Made by a program: the position numbers and the translations under genes. A stretch of DNA of 64,000 bases from DATCHW01 sp036508135 (lineage in GTDB: Bacteria; Bacteroidota; Ignavibacteria; Tepidaquicellales; Tepidaquicellaceae), in the NCBI GenBank assembly GCA_036508135.1, contig DATCHW010000015.1, forward strand, positions 124,001 to 188,000, in the 5' to 3' direction. The notes under the pieces were generated by a model. It made no database searches and had not been told where the DNA came from. It saw nothing but the letters and a program-made list of their open reading frames with translations. The first letter of the stretch is position 1. Every line of letters begins with the position of its first letter. Positions 56,457 through 64,000 of this stretch are shown here, piece after piece.

Positions 56457-56981
56457 TTCTACATTGCGAACATCTACAACTATAAACTCTAAGATTTTGT
56501 CATTTTTCAGTTCATTCTCATTAAATTCTCAAAAAATTTTATTTTAATTTTCCCTCTCCCTTCAAGGAGAGGGACTGAGGGTGAGGTGTAAATAATATTG
56601 AATTTATAAGTTAGTTGCCTTAAATCTGTTCAGCAAAAAATTCACACCCCTCCCCTTGAATTGGGAGGGAGACTGAAAACTCAATTAATTTTATTATTTT
56701 TTCCCTTCCCTTCAAGGAGAGGGACTGAGGGTGAGGTGTAACCAGATATAAATTTTTAAAGATGATTGTGAATTTGTTAACAAAAATTTCACACCCCACC
56801 TCTTCCCCTCCCCTTGATTTGGGAGGGAGACTGAAAACTCAATTAATTTTATTATTTTTTCCCTTTCCTTCAAGGAGAGGGATTAAGGTTGAGGTGTAAA
56901 CAAATATAAATTTTTAAAGGTGATTGTGAATTTGTTAAATGTTGAAATGATGAAATCCCCTGATTATTCTTAGCATTAAAA
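56457..56981. repeat. Three tandem copies of a ~155-bp hairpin repeat
   Basis: The core (CCCTCTCC...GGAGAGGG hairpin followed by a GAGGTGTA tail) occurs at 56552-56590, 56703-56740 and 56861-56897, spacing 151 and 158 bp. Between the cores lies a second, opposite hairpin (CCCTCCCC...GGGAGGG) and a shared AT-rich tract (CTCAATTAATTTTATTATTT). The third copy has more changes. No gene is in the stretch; it lies between mutL and the toxin-antitoxin pair. Confidence 0.85.
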
Positions 56982-57242
56982 TTATTTTTTACCTTTGTAC
57001 ACATCTTTTCTATGTGCCACTTTATATATCAATACTTGCTTTGAATGTTCAATAACTTCATAGATTATTCTATAATTACCAATTCTTATTCTATAAGCAT
57101 TTTCACCTTTCAATTTAATACTCCCAACCGGCTTTGGGTCATCTCCCAGGTTTTTTATTCTATCAAATAGTTTTTTTACCATTTGAAAATCAATTATATC
57201 AAGTTCCTTTATTGCTTTATTTGATAGTTTAACTTTATACAA
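56982..57242 (-). CDS. RelE/ParE-type toxin
   Basis: An 86-residue protein of the RelE superfamily, which in most members cleaves mRNA on the ribosome. The chain begins with a short beta strand and two helices (VKLSNKAIKELDII) and ends with the typical core YRIRIGNYRIIYEV and HRKDVYK. The basic ending and size are in the family's usual range (80-95). The start overlaps the upstream antitoxin gene by 8 bases. ParE-type gyrase inhibition cannot be ruled out by sequence alone. Confidence 0.88.
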   Translation of the reverse strand: MYKVKLSNKAIKELDIIDFQMVKKLFDRIKNLGDDPKPVGSIKLKGENAYRIRIGNYRIIYEVIEHSKQVLIYKVAHRKDVYKGKK

Positions 57243-57480
57243 ACTTTTTTGTTTTTCTATCGGTTATTTTTTTTATTTTACGGCATTTTTTCAATTCCAT
57301 AAGTTCTCTTCTTTTCATATAATCATTTATATCTGTAAAAGAGACGGATTCCTTTTTTGCTTCATCAAAGTCTTTACTATCTTCAAGAACTTCAATTAAT
57401 TCTCTGAAATAATCATTTTTTTTAAGTTCATTCCAAAATGCCAGCGGAATGATAACATTTTTGTTTAATACTTGTAACAT
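57235..57480 (-). CDS. Antitoxin of the RelE-type pair
   Basis: An 81-residue protein starting at ATG 57480; the longer frame to 57516 adds 12 residues with no ribosome site. The N-terminal half (MLQVLNKNVIIPLAFWNEL) resembles the DNA-binding strand/helix of Phd/YefM- or RelB-like antitoxins; the C-terminal half is charged and helical, fitting toxin wrapping. Antitoxin first, with an 8-base overlap into the toxin gene, is the classic order. The repressor binding site would be in the upstream repeat region (57519-57588), which holds an inverted repeat. Confidence 0.75.
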   Translation of the reverse strand: MLQVLNKNVIIPLAFWNELKKNDYFRELIEVLEDSKDFDEAKKESVSFTDINDYMKRRELMELKKCRKIKKITDRKTKKFV

Positions 57481-57795
57481 ATTAGTTTTTATTAATAAAT
57501 AATTGAAATTACGCATTTGTCATGTTGAGCGTAGCGAAACATCTCAAAAATCAATGAAAACGAGATTCTTCACTTCGTTCAGAATGACAAACCCGGTTGT
57601 TTTTTATGGTTTGCGTAACTTCAGTAAATAATTGAAATTATATTAAGAGTAATAAATAAAAAAAAAAAGGTAAAACAATCAAATGAAGACTTTCGAAATC
57701 TGAAACATTATAGGGAAGTTTTAGAGTGTTATTTTATTGAATTTTTTTTTATAAATTGCTGTTTAATAAAACGTAACGGCAAATAAATAAAATTA
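57481..57795. repeat. 27-bp inverted repeat element and AT-rich leader
   Basis: Left arm 57519-57545 (GTCATGTTGAGCGTAGCGAA...) and right arm 57562-57588 pair with a few mismatches over 27 positions around a 16-base spacer. A related right arm lies at about 50074-50102. Such elements are spread in many FCB genomes. After it, 57589-57795 is AT-rich and probably holds the promoter of the mutase gene; nothing else is seen. Confidence 0.75.
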
Positions 57796-59454
57796 ATGGA
57801 ACCTAAAAAAAGTAAGTCAAAAAAGGAATGGCTTGAAGATGCATCAAAGGCAAAAACAAACGGTATGAAGTTTACTTCCCTCAGCGGAAAAGAACTTGAT
57901 ATCTGTTACACTCCGGAAGATACCGGTATTGTTGATGTAAATTACGATGAAAAACTTGGTTACCCGGGTGAGTTTCCATATACTCGTGGAATTCATAATA
58001 ATATGTACCGGGGTAAAATTTGGACTATGAGGCAATTTGCCGGGTTTGGAACTCCCGAGGATACCAATCAGAGATTCAAATATCTTTTAGAACACGGTCA
58101 GACGGGTCTTTCTACGGCTTTCGATATGCCGACATTAATGGGCTGGGATTCTGATGCTGAACTCGCTGAGGGTGAAGTCGGAATTTGCGGTGTTTCTATT
58201 TCTTCACTTGCAGATATGGAAAGACTTTTTGAAGGAATTCCTCTTGATAAAGTCTCTACATCTATGACAATAAACTCCCCTGCCATTATGCTCTATGCCT
58301 TTTATCTTGTTGTAGCTGAAAAACAGGGTGTACCATTTAATAAATTACGGGGAACATTGCAGAATGATATTTTAAAAGAATATACTGCCCAGAAGGAATT
58401 TATTTTTCCTCCGAAGGAATCAATGCGTATTATTACGGATATGATTGAATATAGTACTAATGAAGTACCTCAATTCAATCCGGTCAGTGTAAGCGGTTAT
58501 CATATCAGGGAAGCCGGCTCGACTGCTGCACAGGAACTTGCATTTACTCTTGCAGACGGATTTGCTTATATCGAAGAGTGTATAAAGCGTGGAATGGATG
58601 TTGACGCATTCTCACCCAGAATTTCTTATTTCTTTAATTCACATTTAGACTTCTTTGAAGAAATTGCAAAGTTCAGGGCAGCTCGCAGAATTTATGCAAA
58701 AAGAATGCGTTATAAATACGGAGCAAAAAATCCTAAATCGTGGATACTCAGATTCCATACACAAACTGCCGGTTGTTCACTTACTGCACAGCAGCCGGAA
58801 AACAATATAGTAAGAACTGCAATTGAAGCACTTGCCGCAGTGCTCGGAGGAACACAAAGTCTGCATACAAATTCAATGGATGAAACACTTGCATTACCTT
58901 CAGATAAAGCCGTAAAGATAGCACTCAGGACCCAGCAAATAATTGCATACGAACACGGAGTAATTAATGTGGCTGACCCTCTCGGCGGAAGTTATTTCAT
59001 AGAAAAACTTACAGACGAAATGGAAAATGAAGCAGAGAAATATTTTGAGATAATAGATTCTCAGGGCGGAGTAATTGAATGCATCGAAAACGGATTCTTC
59101 CAGAGGGAAATTTCCAAAGCTGCATACGAATATCAGGTTGAACTTGATAAAAAAGAAAAAATTGTTGTCGGTGTAAATGAATTTGTAGAACAGAATGAAA
59201 AGATAGATATTCCGATTTTACAGATTTCAAAAGAAGTTGAAGAAATGCAAGTGAAAAAAATAAAAGAACTAAAAGCATCTAGAAATATTAAGGATGTTGA
59301 AAATTCTCTGGAAGACTTAAAGAAAGCTGCGGAAAACGGTCTTAACCTGATGCCGAGTGTTTTAAACTGTGCAAGAAAATATGTAACGGTAGGTGAAATG
59401 TGCAGTAAACTAAAAGAAGTATTTGGTGTGTATCAGGAGAATGCTGTCTTTTAG
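57796..59454 (+). CDS. Acyl-CoA mutase large subunit (isobutyryl-CoA mutase-like)
   Basis: A 552-residue member of the B12-dependent methylmalonyl-CoA mutase family, catalytic TIM-barrel subunit only; the B12-binding domain is absent and must be a separate protein. Motifs: RGIHNNMYRGKIWTMRQFAGF, GLSTAFDMPTLMGWDSD, GYHIREAGS. At the two positions that set substrate choice, the human MCM tyrosine (Y110, in RQYAGF) is phenylalanine here (RQFAGF), and the arginine (R228, in MVRNTY) is glutamine (TAQKEF). Phe/Gln is the pair reported for isobutyryl-CoA mutase, while methylmalonyl-CoA mutase has Tyr/Arg. So it likely interconverts isobutyryl- and n-butyryl-CoA or a similar acyl-CoA. No partner gene is adjacent. 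Confidence 0.85.
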   Translation: MEPKKSKSKKEWLEDASKAKTNGMKFTSLSGKELDICYTPEDTGIVDVNYDEKLGYPGEFPYTRGIHNNMYRGKIWTMRQFAGFGTPEDTNQRFKYLLEHGQTGLSTAFDMPTLMGWDSDAELAEGEVGICGVSISSLADMERLFEGIPLDKVSTSMTINSPAIMLYAFYLVVAEKQGVPFNKLRGTLQNDILKEYTAQKEFIFPPKESMRIITDMIEYSTNEVPQFNPVSVSGYHIREAGSTAAQELAFTLADGFAYIEECIKRGMDVDAFSPRISYFFNSHLDFFEEIAKFRAARRIYAKRMRYKYGAKNPKSWILRFHTQTAGCSLTAQQPENNIVRTAIEALAAVLGGTQSLHTNSMDETLALPSDKAVKIALRTQQIIAYEHGVINVADPLGGSYFIEKLTDEMENEAEKYFEIIDSQGGVIECIENGFFQREISKAAYEYQVELDKKEKIVVGVNEFVEQNEKIDIPILQISKEVEEMQVKKIKELKASRNIKDVENSLEDLKKAAENGLNLMPSVLNCARKYVTVGEMCSKLKEVFGVYQENAVF

Positions 59455-59537
59455 TTCGTTAAGTTCTGTTCACAAACTAAAGTAATAATATAACTTCCAA
59501 TTTTGCGGGTTTATTTGTAGAATATCTTCATCTAAAC

Positions 59538-60662
59538 TCAAATCAAAAATTCAAAAAAGTTCCCGGAATTTATTAAACCTATTTTATTGACAGAGTAATT
59601 ATTTGTAAATGTTTTGGGGATTTTGAGGTTTGTGTTTTTACTCCATTTAACCTCGAAGGCACTAAGACTTCCATTATGTTCTTCTATCAAATCAATCTCC
59701 TGCTGCTGCTTTGTTCTCCAGAAATAATATTTTACATCCCTGCCGTTATATAGATTATATTTAATCCTTTCACTGATTATAAAGTTTTCCCATAAAGCCC
59801 CCTTATCAGTTCTTAATGAAATTGGTGCAAAATTACCTATGATAGCATTTCTTATTCCATTATCATAAAAATAATATTTTTTAGATTTTCTGATTTCATT
59901 GCGTACATTTTTACAGTACGAGGAAAGTTTGTAGATTACGTAAGTTTGCTCAAGAATGGTTAAATATTTTTCTATCAAATTATGGTTCGCACCTAATTGC
60001 CTCGATAATTCGTTTATCGAAACTTCACCTCCTATCTGTAACGCTATTGCTTTTACGAGGTTCTCGAGTAATAAATGGTTTTTAACACCTTCTAATGAAA
60101 ATATATCTTTGAAGAGATAACTGTTTGTCAGAATTTTGATTAAGTCCAGACTTTCATCTTTTTTCAAAACTATTTCCGGATAGTAACCATAAACTAAACG
60201 TAGTTCAAGATTCTTTTGTTCTTCAAATAGACTTGTGTAATTTACCATTTCAGAAAATGCAAATGGCAGAATTAAAAATTCATATTTTCTTCCAGTTAAA
60301 GGTTCGTTTAGTTTATTTGCAAGTTCAAAAGATGAAGACCCTGCAGCAATTACCTGAACTGATTTTAGATGGTCTGTTATGATTTTTAATGTATTCCCTA
60401 TTTCAGATATTTTCTGAGCTTCATCTATAAAAACAATTTCATTCTTCCCAATTAAAGATTTTAGTTTGTTTACATTCGGTTGCGATAATGCTTCTCTATC
60501 ACTGAATTCATCACCGTTTATATAAAGCAATTTTTTCGAGATAGACGTTAAAATTGAATTCACAAGTGTAGTTTTTCCGCTTTGACGAGGTCCGAATATT
60601 AAAATTGCGTTGCCTCTGAATAATTTTTCCGAAATTCTGTTTGCTAAAGTTCTCTTTACCAT
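59538..60662 (-). CDS. AAA ATPase with C-terminal DUF4143 domain
   Basis: A 374-residue protein of the AAA_14/DUF4143 family. Walker A lies at residues 24-32 (GPRQSGKTT), Walker B at about 74-84 (EIVFIDEAQKI), and the C-terminal DUF4143 domain has a restriction-like fold pattern at about 300-345 (WENFIISERI, then EIDLIEEH and FEVKWSK), with an E...E-x-K arrangement. The family's role is not known; it is common in Bacteroidota and archaea, often in many copies. The ATG at 60662 is supported by family length. An array of ATAACTATTTT half-sites lies directly upstream, from 13 bases before the start codon. Confidence 0.85.
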   Translation of the reverse strand: MVKRTLANRISEKLFRGNAILIFGPRQSGKTTLVNSILTSISKKLLYINGDEFSDREALSQPNVNKLKSLIGKNEIVFIDEAQKISEIGNTLKIITDHLKSVQVIAAGSSSFELANKLNEPLTGRKYEFLILPFAFSEMVNYTSLFEEQKNLELRLVYGYYPEIVLKKDESLDLIKILTNSYLFKDIFSLEGVKNHLLLENLVKAIALQIGGEVSINELSRQLGANHNLIEKYLTILEQTYVIYKLSSYCKNVRNEIRKSKKYYFYDNGIRNAIIGNFAPISLRTDKGALWENFIISERIKYNLYNGRDVKYYFWRTKQQQEIDLIEEHNGSLSAFEVKWSKNTNLKIPKTFTNNYSVNKIGLINSGNFFEFLI

Positions 60663-60674
60663 TTTTAGATAAAT

Positions 60675-60741
60675 ATAACTATTTTATTATGGAAATGCAA
60701 AATAGTTATAACTATTTTACTTTTGATGGCAAAATAGTTAT
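60675..60741 (-). promoter_or_regulatory. Palindrome array upstream of the DUF4143 ATPase
   Basis: A perfect 20-bp palindrome (AAAATAGTTATAACTATTTT, 60699-60718) is flanked by two more half-sites, ATAACTATTTT at 60675-60685 and AAAATAGTTAT at 60731-60741. Four half-sites in 67 bases just before the start codon look like an operator. Nothing in the downstream gene reveals which protein binds. Confidence 0.75.
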
Positions 60742-61113
60742 GTTTTATGTATTAACTGCTTTAAATCTTATTTTGATAAAAAAATATGTTAGAATATTAT
60801 TTTTCATTATATTTAGCTGTTTTTTTCATATATAAATATATTACTCAATGCACTGAGTTAATTAACTCAATATAATGAGTTAATTTAATAGACGAGGTAA
60901 ATAATATGCAATAGTTTTTCTTTTATACTTAATTACCACCTCTTCATCACGACCATAAACTCTGTAGATTCCATTTTGGTTGTTTTTGCTTTTTGTCTTT
61001 TAACCTCAAACTTTTAATTTTTGACTTCTAACTTTTGACTTTTGAATTCTTTTCTTCTGTATTTATATTCATCTTAGTTTTTTCTAATTTGGACAAATTA
61101 CTTTTACCGGAGG
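60742..61113. repeat. Intergenic region with 22-bp tandem palindromes and AAGTCA-type repeats
   Basis: Two tandem 22-bp units (60841-60862 and 60863-60884) share the palindromic form ACTCAAT-n4-TGAGTTAAT. Further on (about 60992-61049) is a stretch made of variants of CTTTTGACTT, whose complement resembles the AGAAGTC repeats inside the two T9SS genes. The region separates divergent genes and shows no open frame of coding character. Confidence 0.7.
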
Positions 61114-61116
61114 TTG

Positions 61117-62004
61117 ATGTATAATATAATAAAATTAATCAGGGTCAGACAGTGGATTAAGAATTTTTTCTGCTTCGCACCTATTTTATTTGCCGGTCAA
61201 TTGTTAAATACCGAACTTTTCACAAAAAATATTCTGGCATTTTTAGCTTTCTGCGCAGTTTCAAGTAGCGTTTATATAATCAATGATATTATCGACGTGG
61301 AAGCGGATAGAGCCCACAAGAAAAAAAGATTTCGTCCCATCGCTTCCGGAGAAATATCAATAAAACATGCAGTGATTATTCTGATAATTATAATTGCAAT
61401 TACAGTTTTATTATCAGCACTCATCAATATTTATTTCGTAATTACTGTTGCAGCTTATTTTATAATCAATCTGCTGTATTCAATAAAAGTTAAACACGTT
61501 GTAATTCTCGATGTGTTTTTTATTTCACTCGGTTTTATGCTCAGGTTAATCGGCGGTGCAGCTGCAATTCACGTTTCCCTTTCAAGCTGGATGATACTCA
61601 CAGCAATCTTTATTTCTCTTTTCCTTGCAATTTCGAAAAGGAGAGCGGAACTTTCACAAATCGAACAGGATAATCTTGACAAACAAAGAAAAGTTCTGAA
61701 CTATTATGGCATAGAATTTACTGACCAGATGAATACAATTGCAGCAACCGGAACTATAATATGCTATGCTCTTTATACAGTTTCTGAAAAAGCTGTTTCC
61801 ACCTTCCATACAGAGAACCTGATTTACACAACACCGTTTGTAATTTACGGTATCTTTCGTTATTTGTATTTGATACATCAGAAAAATCTCGGAGAAAGTC
61901 CCACACAGATAGTCACAAAAGATATTCCCATAATGCTGAATACGCTTATCTGGCTTATTGTATCAGTGTTCATTATCTATAAGGATAAATTTTTCAACAA
62001 ATAA
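61117..62004 (+). CDS. UbiA-family prenyltransferase, decaprenyl-phosphate phosphoribosyltransferase type
   Basis: A 295-residue membrane protein with about eight to nine helices. The first prenyl-diphosphate motif is NDIIDVEADRAH (about residues 55-66), with RFRPIASGEIS after it; the second is degenerate. The start IKLIRVRQWIKNFFCFAPI is typical of the branch that moves phosphoribose or similar groups to polyprenyl phosphate (DPPR synthase type). The ATG at 61117 is preferred; the TTG at 61114 lies too close to GGAGG. The EamA-type gene follows after the short gap. Confidence 0.85.
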   Translation: MYNIIKLIRVRQWIKNFFCFAPILFAGQLLNTELFTKNILAFLAFCAVSSSVYIINDIIDVEADRAHKKKRFRPIASGEISIKHAVIILIIIIAITVLLSALINIYFVITVAAYFIINLLYSIKVKHVVILDVFFISLGFMLRLIGGAAAIHVSLSSWMILTAIFISLFLAISKRRAELSQIEQDNLDKQRKVLNYYGIEFTDQMNTIAATGTIICYALYTVSEKAVSTFHTENLIYTTPFVIYGIFRYLYLIHQKNLGESPTQIVTKDIPIMLNTLIWLIVSVFIIYKDKFFNK

Positions 62005-62147
62005 AAAATTCATAGGAGAGTAATTCCGTTAAAAACATCGCTCAAACTATAAAGGGATATAAACCTGAAATAATTCTTTTTACAATAGCTATTTTTTGGG
62101 GATTAACATTTCCGATTATAAAAATTGTCCTCAATGATGTTTCGGTA

Positions 62148-62930
62148 ATGGCTTTTGTCTTCATCAGGTTTTTTATTACAATTTTACTTTTTTATTTATA
62201 TTTCAGAAACGAGCTTAAGAACTTTGATAAAACAGGATTCAAACACGGAATAATTCTCGGGATTTATCTTTTCATCGGATTTTACTCACAAACGCTCGGT
62301 TTGAAATATACAACTGCCTCCAAATCCGCTTTTATCACAGGTACGAATATTGTTCTTCTCCCGTTTGTACAGATGTTTATAATTAAATCAAAACCAAATT
62401 TCGGGAATATCCTCGGAATTATTTTAGTACTTCTCGGATTATACTTTCTCACGGAGATCCGTGATACAAAAATTAATTTCGGAGACCTGATAACTCTTGT
62501 GTGTGCCGTTGCTTTTTCATTCCATATAGTTTACCTGGACAAGTATTCCAGAAAGTCAGATCACTTAGCGATAGTTTATGGACAATATATAAGTATGGCT
62601 TTATTAAGTTTTTTTGCGATGATGTTTTTCGAAGTAATTCCGGGAAATTTTCTTTTCCGTTTAAATACTTATTCGATATCGATTACATTATTCACTTCAA
62701 TCTTTTCTACTCTGTTTGCACTTTATTTTATTATGAAATATCAGAAACACGTAACTCCCATAAGAGCAGGATTGATATATAACATGGAACAGGTTACAGC
62801 CGTTATCTCGGCTTATTTTATTCTATCGGAGGTTATGAGCCTTAACCAGATAGCTGGTGCTGTGATTATGACAATTGGTTTAATAATATCGGAAATTTTT
62901 ACTAAATTTAGATATGCAAAAGAATGTTAG
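62148..62930 (+). CDS. EamA/DMT-family transporter (start uncertain)
   Basis: A drug/metabolite-transporter-type permease. The first in-frame ATG gives 260 residues and about nine helices, but conserved coding continues upstream: from about 62060 the same frame reads PEIILFTIAIFWGLTFPIIK, which is the first helix of EamA proteins. The frame is closed by a stop at 62013-62015, and between that and 62148 there is no ATG, GTG or TTG. A Shine-Dalgarno-like AGGAG (62014-62018) sits 9 bases before a GTT codon at 62028, suggesting a start there. The last 17 bases overlap the acylphosphatase gene. Substrate unknown. Confidence 0.82.
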   Translation: MAFVFIRFFITILLFYLYFRNELKNFDKTGFKHGIILGIYLFIGFYSQTLGLKYTTASKSAFITGTNIVLLPFVQMFIIKSKPNFGNILGIILVLLGLYFLTEIRDTKINFGDLITLVCAVAFSFHIVYLDKYSRKSDHLAIVYGQYISMALLSFFAMMFFEVIPGNFLFRLNTYSISITLFTSIFSTLFALYFIMKYQKHVTPIRAGLIYNMEQVTAVISAYFILSEVMSLNQIAGAVIMTIGLIISEIFTKFRYAKEC

Positions 62931-63192
62931 ATATTGTATTACGATTACAGGATACGTACAGGGAGTGGGTTACAGGTATTTCTGCTACAAGAAAGCAAAT
63001 TTATACGGGGTAAAAGGATATGTAAAAAATCTTTATAATGGTGATGTAGAACTTGAAATTGAAGGTGACGAAGGGTTGATTAATGATTATATAAAAGAAT
63101 TGAAAACAGGACCACAAAACTCGTTCGTTAAATCGCTGAGTGTTCAAAAGCTTGAATATTCAGCAGAGTTCGAGGAATTCCGTATAGAATAG
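62914..63192 (+). CDS. acyP: Acylphosphatase
   Basis: Hydrolyses acyl phosphates such as acetyl- or carbamoyl-phosphate. The 92-residue protein has the active-site loop GYVQGVGYRYF (arginine at about residue 21) and the catalytic asparagine in GYVKNLYNGDVEL, both conserved. Size is normal for the small single-domain enzyme. The start lies 17 bases inside the end of the transporter gene, so they are probably coupled. Related domains occur in HypF, but that needs other domains, absent here. Confidence 0.92.
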   Translation: MQKNVRYCITITGYVQGVGYRYFCYKKANLYGVKGYVKNLYNGDVELEIEGDEGLINDYIKELKTGPQNSFVKSLSVQKLEYSAEFEEFRIE

Positions 63193-63292
63193 GATTAAAT
63201 CATAAAAACTTTTATGTTTTTATTTTACTTGTTTATATCAAACGTAACTTATATTATTGAAGATTATTTGAATAAGAAAATTAATTTCTGAA

Positions 63293-64000
63293 ATGAATAT
63301 TTTAAAAAGTGCATTGTTAATTACGACAGGATTTTTATTCTTAACTTCAGCAAACTATGCCCAAAATAATACGACTTATAATTTCCTGAAACTTGATGTG
63401 GATGCAAGGTCATCTGCAATGGCAGGTAATTCTGTGTCAGTAACTAACGATGTTAACGGAATATTTTACAATCCGGCAACTCTGACTTCGCTCGGTAAAC
63501 CGCAGGCATCTATCGGCTTTTACAAATATCTGCTCGATATCAACTCGGGAAATGCCGCATATACTCAAAAGTACAAAGATATTGGATATTTCGGTGTAGG
63601 TTTAAGATATTTTAATTACGGAACATTTGACAAGTATGATGAATCTTTTAATAATCTCGGAACATTCAGCGCCAATGATTTTGCCTTAACATTGACATAC
63701 GCCAATAAGTATATTGAAAACCTCAGCTACGGCGCAAGTTTAAAATTAATATATTCAAATATTGATATCTATAAATCGACAGCAGTAGCTGCTGATCTTG
63801 GATTATTGTATCAGATACCCGAAACTCAGTGGAATTTCGGATTAAGCTTGTTAAATATCGGAACGCAAATATCTTCCTATGCAGACACCAGAGAAAACCT
63901 TCCCCTGGATTTAAGGATTGGTTTCAATAAGCGTTTGGAGCATTTACCTTTGACATTTTATTTTTCAATATCAAATCTTCTTGACAAAAAAGATAAATTT
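63293..64000 (+). CDS. PorV/PorQ-family outer-membrane protein (partial)
   Basis: The first 236 residues of an open frame running off the right edge. A signal peptide (about residues 1-23, ending in NYAQ) is followed by the family start YNFLKLDVDARSSAMAGNS and NGIFYNPATL, then beta-barrel-type strands with frequent aromatic residues. PorV and PorQ belong to the FadL-like barrels; PorQ and PorV are T9SS components, which fits the three T9SS cargo proteins in the window. The motif fits PorQ or PorV/PorQ-like members about equally. The first base is ATG at 63293. Confidence 0.82.
   Translation, partial: MNILKSALLITTGFLFLTSANYAQNNTTYNFLKLDVDARSSAMAGNSVSVTNDVNGIFYNPATLTSLGKPQASIGFYKYLLDINSGNAAYTQKYKDIGYFGVGLRYFNYGTFDKYDESFNNLGTFSANDFALTLTYANKYIENLSYGASLKLIYSNIDIYKSTAVAADLGLLYQIPETQWNFGLSLLNIGTQISSYADTRENLPLDLRIGFNKRLEHLPLTFYFSISNLLDKKDKF

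Noticed and set aside
56552..56897. Possible CRISPR array from repeated cores
   Set aside because: The sequences between cores are themselves repeated, about 110 bp long, and not unique spacers.
57796..59454. Simple call as methylmalonyl-CoA mutase
   Set aside because: Two substrate-specific residues (Tyr and Arg in MCM) are Phe and Gln here, so the name would probably be wrong.

Overview
The window is AT-rich chromosomal DNA from a Gram-negative bacterium of the Fibrobacteres-Chlorobi-Bacteroidetes (FCB) group, most like Ignavibacteria or a close Chlorobi/Bacteroidota relative. The placement rests on three secreted proteins ending in 'YPNPFN'-type type IX secretion (T9SS) sorting domains (16774-18183, 18272-19672, 24381-26108), a PorV/PorQ-like outer-membrane protein cut by the right edge, LolA, heptose epimerase and DPP-IV homologues, and weak Shine-Dalgarno use. 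This is inference from gene families, not a phylogeny.

Layout. 1-16.4 kb is mainly housekeeping: BI-1-like membrane protein, guaB, a lipoprotein, a nuclease, a pyrimidine-nucleoside phosphorylase, comEC, a nitroreductase/methyltransferase pair, an RluD-type pseudouridine synthase, a LysM lytic transglycosylase, tRNA-Thr(TGT), DPP-IV and galE. 16.7-26.1 kb holds two tandem T9SS beta-propeller paralogues, polA, a Nudix hydrolase, hldD and a T9SS-exported arginine/agmatine deiminase-family enzyme. 26.3-36.2 kb is almost all minus strand: marC, ugd, a flippase-like protein, a lolA-like gene, a DUF3108 gene, a CtpA-type protease, an NhaD-like antiporter, a lone nuoM and an HNH nuclease gene. 36.4-42.9 kb is a conserved minus-strand run: coaE, rny, a very likely 6S RNA, zapA, a coiled-coil protein, pheT, then an exported lysine-rich protein.

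44.1-50.2 kb is an accessory island. It starts right after mnmA and ends at a diverged second copy of the mnmA 3' end (50130-50196), the arrangement left when an element integrates into the end of a gene. Inside are clusters of hairpin repeats, a small membrane protein, a PD-(D/E)XK-like nuclease candidate, a remnant of an MmeI-type methylase C-terminus, two zinc-ribbon proteins, a HigA antitoxin beside a decayed HigB, and an AAA ATPase preceded by three tandem 15-bp palindromes. No integrase is visible.

50.2-56.5 kb returns to core genes (mlaF-like ATPase; murI-pyrE-acyl-CoA dehydrogenase-ftsY-mutL). 56.5-61.1 kb mixes tandem intergenic repeats, a RelE-type toxin-antitoxin pair, an acyl-CoA mutase whose active-site residues fit isobutyryl-CoA mutase better than methylmalonyl-CoA mutase, and a second AAA ATPase (DUF4143 type), again with gene-specific palindrome arrays upstream. 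61.1-64 kb carries a UbiA-family prenyltransferase, an EamA transporter with no canonical start codon, acylphosphatase and the partial PorQ-like gene.

The most novel signals are the mnmA-tail-bounded island and the pattern that both AAA ATPase genes have private arrays of short palindromes upstream.
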